This document shows, in pieces, positions 23,190 to 32,109 of a stretch of DNA of 34,772 bases. The stretch spans positions 1 to 34,772 of the forward strand of contig CAJYSA010000074.1 of the NCBI GenBank assembly GCA_913777325.1. The letters are read 5' to 3'. The number at the start of each line of letters is the position of its first letter. The first letter of the stretch is position 1. Both the position numbers and the translations under genes were made by a program. Origin of the DNA: an uncultured Sphingomonas sp. (GTDB lineage: Bacteria; Pseudomonadota; Alphaproteobacteria; Sphingomonadales; Sphingomonadaceae). The notes under the pieces were generated by a model, which was not told where the DNA came from, did no database searches, and worked only from the letters and a program-made list of their open reading frames with translations.

Positions 23190-24593
23190 TCAGATCAGGC
23201 GGGGCTGTTCGGGTTTGTCAGAATAGGCGCGACGCGGCGCCCGCTCAACCTTCGGCTCGGGCTTCGCACTTCCGTCCACCTGCACCGCCACCGATCCGTC
23301 GCGGAAGCGCAGGTTGAGCGCGCCGGCGCCGCGCGCCGCCTCGGCGGTGGTGATGGTGCCGCCCGCCGCCGCCTCGACGCGCGCATAGCCGCGCTCCAGG
23401 ATGCGATCGGGATTCAGGCTGTCGATCAGCCGACCGACGTCGTTCAGCCGCCGCCGTGCCGCCTCCAGCCGCCGCTCCAGCGTGGCGGGACGGATCGCAC
23501 CCGCCGCATGGTTCAGCTCGCCACGGGCGCGCGCCACGCGCCGCTCCAGCGCGCGATCGCCGCGCATCCCCAGATCGTCGAGCCGCTGCCGCTGCGGCCC
23601 CAGCAGCCGGTCACGCGTGGGCATGACGCGCACCAGCCCCGCCAGTTGCTCGCGGCCACGCTCGACATAGCGGCGCGCGCAACGCTGCGTCCGGTTCGCC
23701 ATCGCGTCCAGCGTCAGCCGCAGATCGGCGAGCACCGGCACCGCGATTTCCGCCGCCGCCGTCGGAGTCGGCGCACGCAGATCGGCCGCGTGGTCGCAGA
23801 GCGTCGTGTCGGTTTCATGCCCGACCGCCGAGATGATCGGGATCGAGCAGCCCGCGACCGCGCGCACCACGACTTCCTCGTTGAAGGCCCACAAATCCTC
23901 GATCGAGCCGCCGCCGCGCGCCACGATCACCAGGTCGGGGCGCGGCACCGCGCCGCCCGGCGCCAGCGCATCGAACCCGCGCACCGCCGCCGCGACCTCC
24001 TCCGCCGCGCCCGCGCCCTGCACCTTCACCGGCCACACCACGACATGCGTCGGGCAGCGATCCTCCAGCCGGTGGAGGATGTCGCGGATCACCGCGCCGG
24101 TCGGCGAGGTGACGACCCCGATCACGCGCGGCATGAACGGCAGCGGCTGCTTGGCGGCGGGGTCGAACAGCCCCTCGCCCGCCAGCTTCGCCTTCAGCTT
24201 CTCGAGCAGTGCCATCAGCGCCCCGGCGCCGGCCAGCTCCTTCCGCTCGATCACGATCTGATATTTGGAGCGTCCGGGGAACGTGGTCAGCCGCCCCGTC
24301 GCCACCACCTCGATCCCGTCCTCGGGACGGAAGGCGAGGCCCGCCGCCCCGCCCTTCCACATCACCCCGTCGATGACGGCGCTCTCATCCTTCAGGCACA
24401 GATAGACGTGCCCCGACGCCGCGCGCTTGTAACCGGAAATCTCACCGCGCAGCCGGACGTGGCCGAACTCGCCCTCCACCATCCGCTTCAACCGGCCGGA
24501 CAGTTCGCCGACGCTGATCGCCATTGCATTGTCGCCGGGCATCGACTCGGCTACCAGCCGCCCCGCCTGTGTATCGTAAAGGGGGTCGGCCAT
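23190..24593 (-). CDS. xseA: Exodeoxyribonuclease VII large subunit
   Basis: A protein of 467 residues that, with XseB, degrades single-stranded DNA in both directions. It has an N-terminal OB fold ([20 protein letters not shown], then [20 protein letters not shown]) and the conserved central core ([47 protein letters not shown]), followed by an Arg/Ala-rich coiled-coil part and the C-terminal [14 protein letters not shown]. The start ATG 24593 fits the family N-terminus ([16 protein letters not shown]) and has AGGA upstream. Its start codon overlaps that of divergent purD. Longer frames upstream are antisense to purD. Confidence 0.95.
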   Translation of the reverse strand: MADPLYDTQAGRLVAESMPGDNAMAISVGELSGRLKRMVEGEFGHVRLRGEISGYKRAASGHVYLCLKDESAVIDGVMWKGGAAGLAFRPEDGIEVVATGRLTTFPGRSKYQIVIERKELAGAGALMALLEKLKAKLAGEGLFDPAAKQPLPFMPRVIGVVTSPTGAVIRDILHRLEDRCPTHVVVWPVKVQGAGAAEEVAAAVRGFDALAPGGAVPRPDLVIVARGGGSIEDLWAFNEEVVVRAVAGCSIPIISAVGHETDTTLCDHAADLRAPTPTAAAEIAVPVLADLRLTLDAMANRTQRCARRYVERGREQLAGLVRVMPTRDRLLGPQRQRLDDLGMRGDRALERRVARARGELNHAAGAIRPATLERRLEAARRRLNDVGRLIDSLNPDRILERGYARVEAAAGGTITTAEAARGAGALNLRFRDGSVAVQVDGSAKPEPKVERAPRRAYSDKPEQPRLI

Positions 24594-25851
24594 GAACATC
24601 CTGCTGGTGGGATCGGGGGGACGGGAACACGCGCTCGCCTGGAAGCTGGCGCAGTCTCCGACGCTCGATACGCTCTTCGCGGCGCCGGGCAACCCCGGCA
24701 TCGCCGAACATGCGACGATCGCCGACCTGGACGTGACGGACCACCGCGCGGTGGTGGATTTCGTGCGCCGCCAGCGGGTTGGCCTGGTCGTGATCGGCCC
24801 GGAAGCGCCGCTTGTCGATGGGCTGGCCGATAATATCCGTTCGATCGGCGTGCCCGTGTTCGGTCCCGGTCGCGAAGCGGCACGGCTGGAGGGTTCGAAG
24901 GGCTTCACCAAGGATCTGTGCGCGCGGGTCGGCATTCCGACCGCCCGCTACTTCCGCGTTACTTCCAGGGACGGCGCGCTGGCCTGTCTCGACGATTTCG
25001 GCGAGCGCTGCGTGATCAAGGCCGATGGATTGGCCGCCGGCAAGGGCGTGGTCGTTGCGACCTCGCGTAGCGAGGCCGAGGCGGCGATCGCCGACCTTTA
25101 CGCGAACGGCCCGGTCGAGGCGGTGATCGAGGAGATGCTGGAGGGGCCGGAGGCGAGCCTGTTCGTGCTGTCGGACGGCACCAGCATCGCCGCCTTCGGC
25201 TCCGCGCAGGATCACAAGCGGGTCGGCGACGGCGACATCGGCCCCAACACCGGCGGCATGGGCGCCTATAGCCCCGCCGCGGTGTTGACGCCCGATCTGG
25301 AAGAACGGGCGCTGGGCGAAATCGTGCGTCCGACGATCGACTGCCTCGCGGCCTCGGGAACGCCCTATGTCGGCGTACTCTATGCCGGGCTGATGCTGAC
25401 CGAGGACGGCCCCAAGCTGATCGAATATAACGTCCGCTTCGGTGATCCCGAATGCCAGGTGCTGATGATGCGCTACACCGGCGATCTCGCCGCGCTGCTG
25501 CTCGCGGTGGCGGAGGGGCGCCTGGCCGATGTGCCGGCGCCGGCGTTCTCCGACGCGGTGGCGCTGACGGTGGTGATGGCGGCCGAAGGTTATCCCGGCA
25601 CGCCGAAGACGGGCGGCACGATCGCGGCGATCGACGCCGCGCAATCCGATGGTGCGGTCGTCTTCCAGGCCGGCACGGCATTGCGGGACGGGCATCTCGT
25701 CTCCAGCGGCGGCCGGGTGCTGGCGGTGACCGCCACCGGGGACGATGTGGCGGCAGCGCAACGCGCCGCCTATGCCGCGGTCGATCGCATCGACTTCCCG
25801 ACCGGCTTCTTCCGTCACGACATCGGAGCCAAGGCGCTGATCGACGGTTGA
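24592..25851 (+). CDS. purD: Phosphoribosylamine-glycine ligase
   Basis: Second step of purine synthesis: 5-phosphoribosylamine, glycine and ATP give GAR. The protein has 419 residues, the normal length. It begins [19 protein letters not shown] and has the ATP-grasp signature [11 protein letters not shown], then [20 protein letters not shown] and [12 protein letters not shown] (metal and phosphate site). The ribosome-binding site AAAGGGGG lies within the xseA coding region. The ATG overlaps the xseA start codon (CATG). Confidence 0.97.
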   Translation: MNILLVGSGGREHALAWKLAQSPTLDTLFAAPGNPGIAEHATIADLDVTDHRAVVDFVRRQRVGLVVIGPEAPLVDGLADNIRSIGVPVFGPGREAARLEGSKGFTKDLCARVGIPTARYFRVTSRDGALACLDDFGERCVIKADGLAAGKGVVVATSRSEAEAAIADLYANGPVEAVIEEMLEGPEASLFVLSDGTSIAAFGSAQDHKRVGDGDIGPNTGGMGAYSPAAVLTPDLEERALGEIVRPTIDCLAASGTPYVGVLYAGLMLTEDGPKLIEYNVRFGDPECQVLMMRYTGDLAALLLAVAEGRLADVPAPAFSDAVALTVVMAAEGYPGTPKTGGTIAAIDAAQSDGAVVFQAGTALRDGHLVSSGGRVLAVTATGDDVAAAQRAAYAAVDRIDFPTGFFRHDIGAKALIDG

Positions 25852-25882
25852 GCAAGGCACGTTTCGCATACAGGACCGCCGC

Positions 25883-26524
25883 ATGAATTCTGGCAGCTTT
25901 GATCTGGAGCCGATCTCGCAGGACGGCGTGCTGGTGACCGTCGCGCTGGCGCTGGTCGCGATTCTCGCGGTGTTGACCGTGATCGCGATGATCTGGGGCG
26001 CGCGGCTGAAGCGTCAGCGCCGCGCCGCCGAAGCGGAGGAACAGCGCCGCATCGAGGAGCTGAAGGCGGACGGCGTGGAGGCGACGAACACCACCGAAGG
26101 CGTGTCGCCCGTCATCACATCAAGCCCCGCTCCCACTCCGTCGCGACCCGCGCCTGAGGAAGCGGACAGCGACGACCATAGCGCGGCGCTCCCCGACGAG
26201 CCGATCCCCGCAGCGGCGCCGCTGAACGCTTCGCCAGCCACCGTCGCGGCGGAACCGGTCACGACGCCCCCCGCTGCGGATGGGGCGCAATCGGTGACGA
26301 TCCTGAAGGGACTCGGCCCGAAGATCGCGACGCGGCTGAGCGAATTGGGCATCACCCGGCTCGACCAACTCGCATGGCTGGACGATGCCGAGGCGCACGA
26401 TCTCGACGCGCAGATGGGCGTGTTCCAAGGCCGGATGGAGCGCGATCGCTGGCGCGAACAGGCGCGGCTGCTCGCGCAGGGTGACCGCGCCGCGTACGAG
26501 GCGCAGTTCGGCAACTTGGGATGA
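25883..26524 (+). CDS. Membrane-anchored helix-hairpin-helix protein
   Basis: A protein of 213 residues. One transmembrane helix (VLVTVALALVAILAVLTVIAMIW) is followed by a basic, then charged helix (RLKRQRRAAEAEEQRRIEEL) and a Pro/Ala-rich linker. The C-terminal 70 residues contain VTILKGLGPKIATRLSELG, a helix-hairpin-helix of the kind found in DNA-binding or DUF4332-like domains. The domain would face the cytoplasm. The function is unknown; such proteins are widespread in alphaproteobacteria. The ribosome-binding site AGGA is 7 nt before the ATG. It overlaps the next gene by ATGA and follows purD after 31 bases. Confidence 0.82.
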   Translation: MNSGSFDLEPISQDGVLVTVALALVAILAVLTVIAMIWGARLKRQRRAAEAEEQRRIEELKADGVEATNTTEGVSPVITSSPAPTPSRPAPEEADSDDHSAALPDEPIPAAAPLNASPATVAAEPVTTPPAADGAQSVTILKGLGPKIATRLSELGITRLDQLAWLDDAEAHDLDAQMGVFQGRMERDRWREQARLLAQGDRAAYEAQFGNLG

Positions 26525-26985
26525 GCGTCGCTTTCCGCCGCGAGAGCGATGACGAACACCTCGAACCGCGCTTCGAACTGCCAATCCCGCCCGGCCCCAA
26601 TCTGGTCACGCCGCGCGGGCGGGTGTTGATCGAAGAGCGCGTCACGGCGCTGGAAGCCGCTTTGGCGGCGGCGGACGGCGAGGAAGCCGCCAAGCCGATT
26701 GCGCGCGACCTGCGCTATTGGAAAACGCGTCGCGCGACGGCGATCGAAACCGCCCCACGCGACGATGATGTGGTGGGCTTTGGCAGCCTTGTCCGCTTCC
26801 GCATGGCCGGGCGCGAGCGCACCGTGACGCTCGTCGGCGACGACGAAGCCGATCCGGGTGCCGGCTATCTCGCCTTTTCCGCTCCGCTTGCACGTGCGCT
26901 GATGGGTGGCGAGGCCGGCGAGACGGTGGAATTCAACGGACGCGAGGATGCGATCGAGATCCTCGCCGTCGGCAAGGCGACCTAA
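26521..26985 (+). CDS. GreA/GreB-like transcription elongation factor
   Basis: A protein of 154 residues. The C-terminal part (DDDVVGFGSLVRFRMAGRER, then GDDEADPGAGYLAFSAPLARALMGGEAGETVEF) is the FKBP-like GreA/B domain. The N-terminal part has a shortened helical region (RVLIEERVTALEAALAAADG) that would be the coiled coil. The acidic tip residues needed for RNA cleavage cannot be confirmed. It is therefore a Gre-family protein whose activity is unsure. It is coupled to the upstream HhH gene, and its stop overlaps the convergent CNNM stop (26982-26985). Confidence 0.83.
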   Translation: MSVAFRRESDDEHLEPRFELPIPPGPNLVTPRGRVLIEERVTALEAALAAADGEEAAKPIARDLRYWKTRRATAIETAPRDDDVVGFGSLVRFRMAGRERTVTLVGDDEADPGAGYLAFSAPLARALMGGEAGETVEFNGREDAIEILAVGKAT

Positions 26986-28277
26986 GCCTCGCTCACCAGC
27001 AGCTTGTCGATCCGCCGCCCGTCAAGATCGACGACCTCGAACCGCCAGCCCTGCTCCTCGAAGCTTTCGCCCTCCTCGGGCAGCTTCCGGAACGCCGCCA
27101 GCGCCAGCCCGGCGACCGTCGCATAGTCACGGTCCTCCGGCAGGTCGATGCCCAGCCGATCGGCCAGTGCATCGGCCGCCATCGTCCCGGCGACCAACAG
27201 CGACCCGTCGTCGCGCACCACCACGTTCGGGCTTTCGTGCGGATCGACATCGGAGACGAATTCGCCCGCGATCGCCGCCAGCAAGTCGGCGGGGGTCACG
27301 ATCCCTTCGAAATGGCCGTATTCGTCGTGGATCAGCGCCATCGGCACCTCGGCACGGCGCAGCGCGTCGAGCGCGTCCATCGCGTCGATCTGATCGACGA
27401 CGACCGGCGCCTTGCGCACCAAGCGTTCCAGGTCGAGCGTTTCGCCACGGAACAGCGCCATCGCGACGTCGCGCGCCTGTACGACGCCGACCACCGCGTC
27501 GATCGAGCCACGCGCCACCGGCAGGCGACTGTGCGGCGTGTCGAGCAACTTGGCGCGGATGCCGGCATCGTCGAGCGCGATGTCGAGCCAATCGACCTCG
27601 GTGCGTGGTGTCATCACCTCGCGCACCGGACGATCGGCGAGGCGCACCACACCGGAAATGATCGAGCGTTCATGCTCCTCGATCACGCCCGATTTGCTGG
27701 CCTCCGCGACGATCAGGTGGAGTTCCTCGGCGGTGACCTGATCCTCGTTCTCGCGGTTCAGGCCCAGCATCCGGAACGCGAGCGCGCTGCTGGCGTCCAG
27801 CACCCACACGACCGGCTTGGTCAGCTTCGCGAGCCACGCCATCGGCACCGCGACCAATGCCGCCACCGCCTCCGGCTTGCGCAGCGCGAATTGCTTGGGA
27901 ACCAGCTCGCCCACGATCAGCGAGGCATAGGTGGTCAGCGCGATCACCAGCGCGAACCCGGCGCTGACCGCGGTTTCGTGCGCCAGCCCCAGCAGCTCCA
28001 GTCGCGCCGCGACCGGCGTGCCCAGGCTGGCGCCCGAGTAAGCGCCGGTGCCGATGCCGATCAGGGTGATGCCGATCTGTACCGTCGACAGGAACTTGCC
28101 CGGATCCGCCGCCAGCTCGATCGCGGTGGAGGCACCCCGCCGGCCCGTGCGCGCCATCGCCTCCAGCCGCGCCTTGCGTGCGGAAACGATCGCCAGCTCG
28201 CTCATGGCGAATACGCCGTTCAACGCCACGAGCGCGAGGATGATGACGACGTCGGCCCAGGGGAACGGCGGTAGCAT
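26982..28277 (-). CDS. CNNM/CBS-domain membrane protein (HlyC/CorC family)
   Basis: A protein of 431 residues. The N-terminal DUF21/CNNM domain has four hydrophobic segments with MSELAIVSARKARL, then LSTVQIGITLIGIGTGAYSG and LIVGELVPKQFAL. Two CBS domains follow (VREVMTPRTEVDWL to LERLVRKAPVV; MALIHDEYGHFEGIVTPADLL), then the CorC_HlyC transporter-associated C-terminal domain. The family is linked to magnesium or cobalt efflux and sodium exchange; the old name haemolysin is misleading. The ATG 28277 has AGAGGGA upstream. The gene is divergent from the OmpA-like lipoprotein. Confidence 0.93.
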   Translation of the reverse strand: MLPPFPWADVVIILALVALNGVFAMSELAIVSARKARLEAMARTGRRGASTAIELAADPGKFLSTVQIGITLIGIGTGAYSGASLGTPVAARLELLGLAHETAVSAGFALVIALTTYASLIVGELVPKQFALRKPEAVAALVAVPMAWLAKLTKPVVWVLDASSALAFRMLGLNRENEDQVTAEELHLIVAEASKSGVIEEHERSIISGVVRLADRPVREVMTPRTEVDWLDIALDDAGIRAKLLDTPHSRLPVARGSIDAVVGVVQARDVAMALFRGETLDLERLVRKAPVVVDQIDAMDALDALRRAEVPMALIHDEYGHFEGIVTPADLLAAIAGEFVSDVDPHESPNVVVRDDGSLLVAGTMAADALADRLGIDLPEDRDYATVAGLALAAFRKLPEEGESFEEQGWRFEVVDLDGRRIDKLLVSEA

Positions 28278-28364
28278 GGTTCGCGTCCCTCTTGGCGACA
28301 AACCGGCCCCGCCACAATCGCCAAATTGTTGCTGGACCGGTCATATCGCGTTCAGTGCGCTGGC

Positions 28365-28390
28365 GGAACAATCCGCGACGACTTCGGGTT
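28365..28390 (+). promoter_or_regulatory. Possible EcfG-type promoter of the OmpA-like gene
   Basis: GGAAC (28365-28369), a 17-nt spacer, then GGTT (28387-28390). This resembles the general stress sigma factor motif of alphaproteobacteria (GGAAC, 16-17 nt, CGTT), with one mismatch. It lies 30 bases upstream of the ATG. Pattern match only. Confidence 0.4.
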
Positions 28391-28420
28391 GATGAGGATC
28401 AGTTGCTGAAAGGAATGACG

Positions 28421-29104
28421 ATGAGGCTGACGTCGAAGCTGACAGCTGCGTTGGCGGGGGTTTCGCTGTTGGGTGTGGCGGCGTGTACGACCGATCCGGA
28501 GACGGGGCAGCGCACGATTTCGAAGACCGCGATCGGCGGCATCGGTGGCGCGTTGGGGGGGTACCTGCTCGGCGACCTGGTCGGCGGGCGGCGCGACCGG
28601 ACCGAGAAGATCATCGGCGCAGGCATCGGGGGCATCGCCGGTGCCGGGATCGGCGCCTATATGGACAAGCAGGAGCGCGAACTGCGCGAAAGAACGCGCG
28701 GTACGGATGTGCAGGTGACGCGTCAGGGCGACGATCTGCTGCTGAACATCCCCTCCGGGATCAACTTCGCGTACAATTCCGCGAACGTGCAGCCACAGTT
28801 CCGCGCCACGCTCGACAAGGTCGCTAGCGTCCTGGCCGATTATCCGTCGACCTATGTGGACGTGTACGGCCACACCGATTCGACCGGCAGCGATGCGTAC
28901 AACCAGGATCTGTCGGAGCGCCGTGCGATCTCGGTCGCGGATTACCTGTCGAGCCACGGCGTGCAGCCGGCGCGCATCGCGACGCGCGGGTTCGGCGAGA
29001 CGCAGCCGATCGCCTCGAACGAGACCGAGGCCGGTCGCGCCGAGAATCGCCGCGTCGAGATCAAGCTGGTCCCGATTTCCCAGAACGACCTGCCGCCGCG
29101 CTGA
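28421..29104 (+). CDS. OmpA-family lipoprotein with glycine zipper (YiaD-like)
   Basis: An outer-membrane lipoprotein of 227 residues. The lipobox is LGVAAC (C22). A glycine-zipper region (IGGIGGALGGYLLGDLVGG, then GIGGIAGAGIGAYMD) spans about residues 40-85. The C-terminal OmpA domain binds peptidoglycan: FAYNSANVQPQFRATLDKVA, VDVYGHTDSTGSDAYNQDLS, RRAISVADYL and RRVEIKLVP. AAGGA is 7 nt before ATG 28421 and only 1 nt from ATG 28415, which decides the start. A stress promoter may drive it. It is convergent with tadA, with 6 bases between stops. Confidence 0.92.
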   Translation: MRLTSKLTAALAGVSLLGVAACTTDPETGQRTISKTAIGGIGGALGGYLLGDLVGGRRDRTEKIIGAGIGGIAGAGIGAYMDKQERELRERTRGTDVQVTRQGDDLLLNIPSGINFAYNSANVQPQFRATLDKVASVLADYPSTYVDVYGHTDSTGSDAYNQDLSERRAISVADYLSSHGVQPARIATRGFGETQPIASNETEAGRAENRRVEIKLVPISQNDLPPR

Positions 29105-29110
29105 CGGCGG

Positions 29111-29560
29111 TCAACGCCGCGCGGCGAAGAAGCCGCGCAGCAGCGCCGCCGACGCCGCCGCCCCGATGCCGGAGAACAGCTCGGGGCGGTGATGGCAGGT
29201 CGGCTGCGTAAAGAAGCGCGGGCCGTGTTCCACCGCCCCGCCCTTCGCATCGTCGGCACCATAATAGACGCGCGCGATCCGCGCATGCGCGATCGCGCCG
29301 GCGCACATCGCGCATGGCTCGAGCGTGACCCACAGGTCGCAATCCTCCAGCCGGTCGCGGCCGAGGATGCGCGCAGCCTCGCGAATCGCGAGCATTTCGG
29401 CATGGGCGGTCGGATCGCACAGTCGGCGAGGCGCGTTACCGGACACCGCCACGATTTGCGTGCCCTGCGTCACGACCGCGCCGACCGGCACCTCCCCCAT
29501 GTCCGCCGCCGCGCGCGCCGCGTCGAGCGCGGCCTGCATGGGAAGCGGAAGCGGGAACAT
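29111..29560 (-). CDS. tadA: tRNA-specific adenosine deaminase
   Basis: A protein of 149 residues that deaminates A34 of tRNA-Arg(ACG) to inosine; essential in most bacteria. Zinc and catalytic residues are visible: H53 and E55 (TAHAEM), C83 and C86 (EPCAMC). The conserved segment GEVPVGAVV precedes them. Its substrate tRNA is encoded at 16218 in this window. No good ribosome-binding site is visible at the chosen ATG; M8 (29539) is an alternative. It follows the small membrane-protein gene by 38 bases on the same strand. Confidence 0.94.
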   Translation of the reverse strand: MFPLPLPMQAALDAARAAADMGEVPVGAVVTQGTQIVAVSGNAPRRLCDPTAHAEMLAIREAARILGRDRLEDCDLWVTLEPCAMCAGAIAHARIARVYYGADDAKGGAVEHGPRFFTQPTCHHRPELFSGIGAAASAALLRGFFAARR

Positions 29561-29598
29561 CCATGCCGCCTACCGCGATCGGCAGACGGCGGGAAGCG

Positions 29599-29829
29599 TC
29601 AGCGCGGCTGTTCGCCCGGCTTCTGCACCTTGATCTGCGGCACCTCGACCGTCTTGTTCTCGGTGCCGACCGAAACCTTGGCGACATCGGCGTCGAACTT
29701 GGGTGCCTGACCGCCCTCGAGTCGCGGCAGCTGCGCGGTCTGCGTCTGGTCGAACTTGATGAAGCCGGTGAGCAGCGCCGCAAGAAAGACCAAGGCGGCG
29801 ATCCCGACCAGGACCAGCAACGTGCGCAT
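29599..29829 (-). CDS. Small single-helix membrane protein
   Basis: A protein of 76 residues: [20 protein letters not shown] is one transmembrane helix, followed by [16 protein letters not shown] and a hydrophilic tail with [13 protein letters not shown]. The tail repeats valine-rich short strands. I recognise no named family; it looks like a conserved sphingomonad type. The ribosome-binding site GGGAG lies 8 nt before the ATG. It precedes tadA and is divergent from rpmB. Confidence 0.75.
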   Translation of the reverse strand: MRTLLVLVGIAALVFLAALLTGFIKFDQTQTAQLPRLEGGQAPKFDADVAKVSVGTENKTVEVPQIKVQKPGEQPR

Positions 29830-29903
29830 TTCTCTTCTCCCGCGAGACTTGATTCGTTATCGCAACAACGCCGGTCGACGGGGGTGGTTGCAGCCACGGC
29901 GAC

Positions 29904-29932
29904 TTGACCGATCCGCCGGCACGCGTTACTGG
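29904..29932 (+). promoter_or_regulatory. Possible rpmB promoter
   Basis: TTGACC (29904-29909), 17 nt, TACTGG (29927-29932), giving a leader of about 33 nt before the rpmB ATG. The -35 is good, the -10 poor. Confidence 0.3.
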
Positions 29933-29971
29933 CGCCCACTTTCCGGGCAACCGAATTCAGGATTACAGCAC

Positions 29972-30271
29972 ATGTCGCGCATCTGCGAGCTGACCGGCAA
30001 GGGCCGGCAGGTGGGTAACAACGTTTCCCACGCCAACAACAAGACCAAGCGGACGTTCCTGCCGAACCTGCAGAACGTGACGCTGCTGTCGGACGCGCTG
30101 GAGCGTTCGATCCGGCTGCGCGTGTCGACGAACGGCCTGCGTTCGGTCGAGCACAACGGCGGGCTCGACAACTGGCTGGTCAAGACCTCCGACGACAAGC
30201 TGTCGCTGAAGGCACGTCGCCTGAAGCGCGACATCGTGAAGAAGCGTTCGGCCGCCACTGCCGCGGCCTGA
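29972..30271 (+). CDS. rpmB: 50S ribosomal protein L28
   Basis: A ribosomal protein of 99 residues of the large subunit. It begins [20 protein letters not shown], followed by [13 protein letters not shown], and has [14 protein letters not shown] at the basic C-terminus. The alphaproteobacterial form (longer than the 78 residues of E. coli) is typical. It stands alone, divergent from the small membrane-protein gene and convergent with the phytase-like gene. A hairpin follows. Confidence 0.97.
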   Translation: MSRICELTGKGRQVGNNVSHANNKTKRTFLPNLQNVTLLSDALERSIRLRVSTNGLRSVEHNGGLDNWLVKTSDDKLSLKARRLKRDIVKKRSAATAAA

Positions 30272-30297
30272 CGTCAGCGGCCCTGCCCGACCGTGAT

Positions 30298-30329
30298 GCG
30301 CCCCGCCGTCCATTGTGACGGCGGGGCGC
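30298..30329 (+). terminator. Hairpin after rpmB
   Basis: A 13-bp perfect stem, GCGCCCCGCCGTC (30298-30310) and GACGGCGGGGCGC (30317-30329), with a 6-nt loop, 27 bases after the rpmB stop. Only TT follows, so it is a likely but not ideal terminator. Confidence 0.7.
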
Positions 30330-30386
30330 TTCGCGTTGCGCAGGGGCCTTGCTGGTTCGGCCCTGACGCGCGAGGCGGTCACCGGG

Positions 30387-31352
30387 TCAGTCGCCGTGCC
30401 AGCGGAATTTCGCGAGGATCGTGCGGCGCCACCAATATTCGTCATTGTCGGTGACCATCCAGATCATCGTCATGCCCCGCTCGCGGCTGACCGCCAGCCC
30501 CTCGACGTTCTCACCCCCGAGCAGCTCGCCGAGTCGCGCGACGATATGGCCCTGTAGGAGGGCACCCGGTCGGATCGCGCGGGCGGGAATACGGACGAGC
30601 AGCGCATCGAAGCGCAGCGGAAAGCGCCACCGGCGATTGAGGACCAAGACGTCGCCCCCGGGCAGCAAGGCCGCGTCACTGGGGGCATAGCCGCTGGGCG
30701 GCAGGTAGCGCAGCGCCGCTACCGGCGTGTCGTAGAAGGACGGATCGCCCGCGAAGAGCAGCGCGGCACGCGACCCGGGACGTTTCATGCTGCCCTCCCG
30801 CAACGCCAGAAAGCGGCCGTCCCCCAGCCGGACGAGCGATTCGATGCTGGTGTTGATCCCCCAGTCACGCATGGCGGGCGGGTAGGCCGCCGATTCGGCA
30901 TGCGCGAAATCGGCCGTGTAGCGCCAGATCGTGTTGATCCGCTCATAGCCGATCCACGCGTGCCCATCGGCGGGATCGACGACCAGCGCCTCCGTGTCGC
31001 GCGACGCGCGTTGCCAGCCGGTTTCCGGTCCGTCGACCAGCGAGGCGCCGGGCAAGGTGGCGATCGTGCCGCGCGCGATCCGCAGCCGGACCACCAGCCC
31101 TCCGTCGGTGAGAAGGATCGCCTGTCCGCGATGCAGCGCGAGCGCGGAAAAGCCGCCGAGCCCATGCTGGTTCGACGACAACGACAAGGCACCGATCGGC
31201 TCCAGCGCCCCGACGCGCGCCGGCCAGCCGCCGGCGGGCACGTAGCGCGTCGCGGATACGATCAGGCCATCACGGATCAGCGGGCGCGGCGGGATCCCGC
31301 TCCAGGGCGGCACGAAGAGCAGCACCATCGCCAGGGTCGCGCACCACCGCAT
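30387..31352 (-). CDS. Esterase-like activity of phytase family protein
   Basis: An exported protein of 321 residues. A signal peptide (MRWCATLAMVLLFVPPWSG) is followed by a beta-propeller-like chain: GLGGFSALALHRG, DTEALVVDPADGHAWIGYE, then NTSIESLVRLGDGRFLALRE and ENVEGLAVSRE. This matches the esterase-like activity of phytase family (PF13449 type). The true substrate is unknown. It is convergent with rpmB and divergent from the glycine-zipper protein. Confidence 0.83.
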   Translation of the reverse strand: MRWCATLAMVLLFVPPWSGIPPRPLIRDGLIVSATRYVPAGGWPARVGALEPIGALSLSSNQHGLGGFSALALHRGQAILLTDGGLVVRLRIARGTIATLPGASLVDGPETGWQRASRDTEALVVDPADGHAWIGYERINTIWRYTADFAHAESAAYPPAMRDWGINTSIESLVRLGDGRFLALREGSMKRPGSRAALLFAGDPSFYDTPVAALRYLPPSGYAPSDAALLPGGDVLVLNRRWRFPLRFDALLVRIPARAIRPGALLQGHIVARLGELLGGENVEGLAVSRERGMTMIWMVTDNDEYWWRRTILAKFRWHGD

Positions 31353-31499
31353 CCGGCGCGCCTAGCCGGCCCTGGAGGTTCGTGAAAGGATGAACGCGCG
31401 ATAACGAGCGCATTCAGGCTCGGCTCAAAGCGAATCACCCATAAGCGTTACATCGACGGGGACATCCCGCCGTTCGGAACAGCAAACGGGAGAAAGCTG

Positions 31500-31853
31500 A
31501 TGTTCAAGAATCTCGCACTTGCCGGCGCCGCTCTGGCGATGGGTGCCGCCGCCGTCGCGCCGACCACCGCCGAAGCGCAGCGTTACTATGGCAGCCGCTA
31601 CAGCCGCTACGACGACAATCGCGGTTACTACGACCGTCGCGACTATCGGGGCGACGATCGTCGCTACAACTACAGCCGTCGCTGCTCGAACGGCACGACC
31701 GGCACCGTCGTCGGCGCGATCGCCGGTGGCCTGCTGGGCCGGGTGATCGACTCGCGCGGCGACCGGACGCTGGGCACCGTGCTGGGTGGCGTCGGTGGCG
31801 CGGTCGCGGGCAACGCGATCGAGAAGTCGAACAACCCGCGTTACTGCCGCTAA
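31500..31853 (+). CDS. Glycine-zipper 2TM-type exported protein
   Basis: A protein of 117 residues. A signal peptide ends at AEA (residue 26). A Tyr/Arg/Asp-rich segment (residues 27-60) is followed by GTVVGAIAGGLLGRVI and GTVLGGVGGAVAGNAI, two glycine-zipper helices. Two cysteines (RRCSNG; RYCR) may pair. Such proteins are found in the envelope. The ribosome-binding site GGGAG precedes the ATG. Function unknown; the Tyr/Arg segment may bind other envelope polymers, but this is a guess. Confidence 0.85.
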   Translation: MFKNLALAGAALAMGAAAVAPTTAEAQRYYGSRYSRYDDNRGYYDRRDYRGDDRRYNYSRRCSNGTTGTVVGAIAGGLLGRVIDSRGDRTLGTVLGGVGGAVAGNAIEKSNNPRYCR

Positions 31854-31977
31854 CAAGGTGAATGCCGGGGGCCAGCCCCCCGGCTGACGCCGCCAGCGCA
31901 TCGCACGGCACGACCAGCGGATCGGCGCGCCCGACCAGATCGACGACGACGCTGGCCGTTCTGCCGGCTTACCCCTT

Positions 31978-32033
31978 CCCTCGCGTAGCGTATCGAGGGC
32001 GCAGGCCCGGTGCCAGATGGCGCCGGGCCTGCG
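31978..32033. terminator. Hairpins between convergent genes
   Basis: A small stem CCCTCG (31978-31983) / CGAGGG (31994-31999) is followed by a strong 15-bp stem (32000-32014 with 32019-32033, one G-T wobble, loop AGAT). They lie in the 256-base gap between the glycine-zipper and phbB stops and could end both transcripts. I see no gene in this gap. Confidence 0.65.
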
Positions 32034-32109
32034 TTATGTTGCGTGAAGAACGACGCCCGCCGAAGCGGCGCAGCGGCGCAGCGGCCCGCGTTTCGCGGAC
32101 CGGTGGCCG

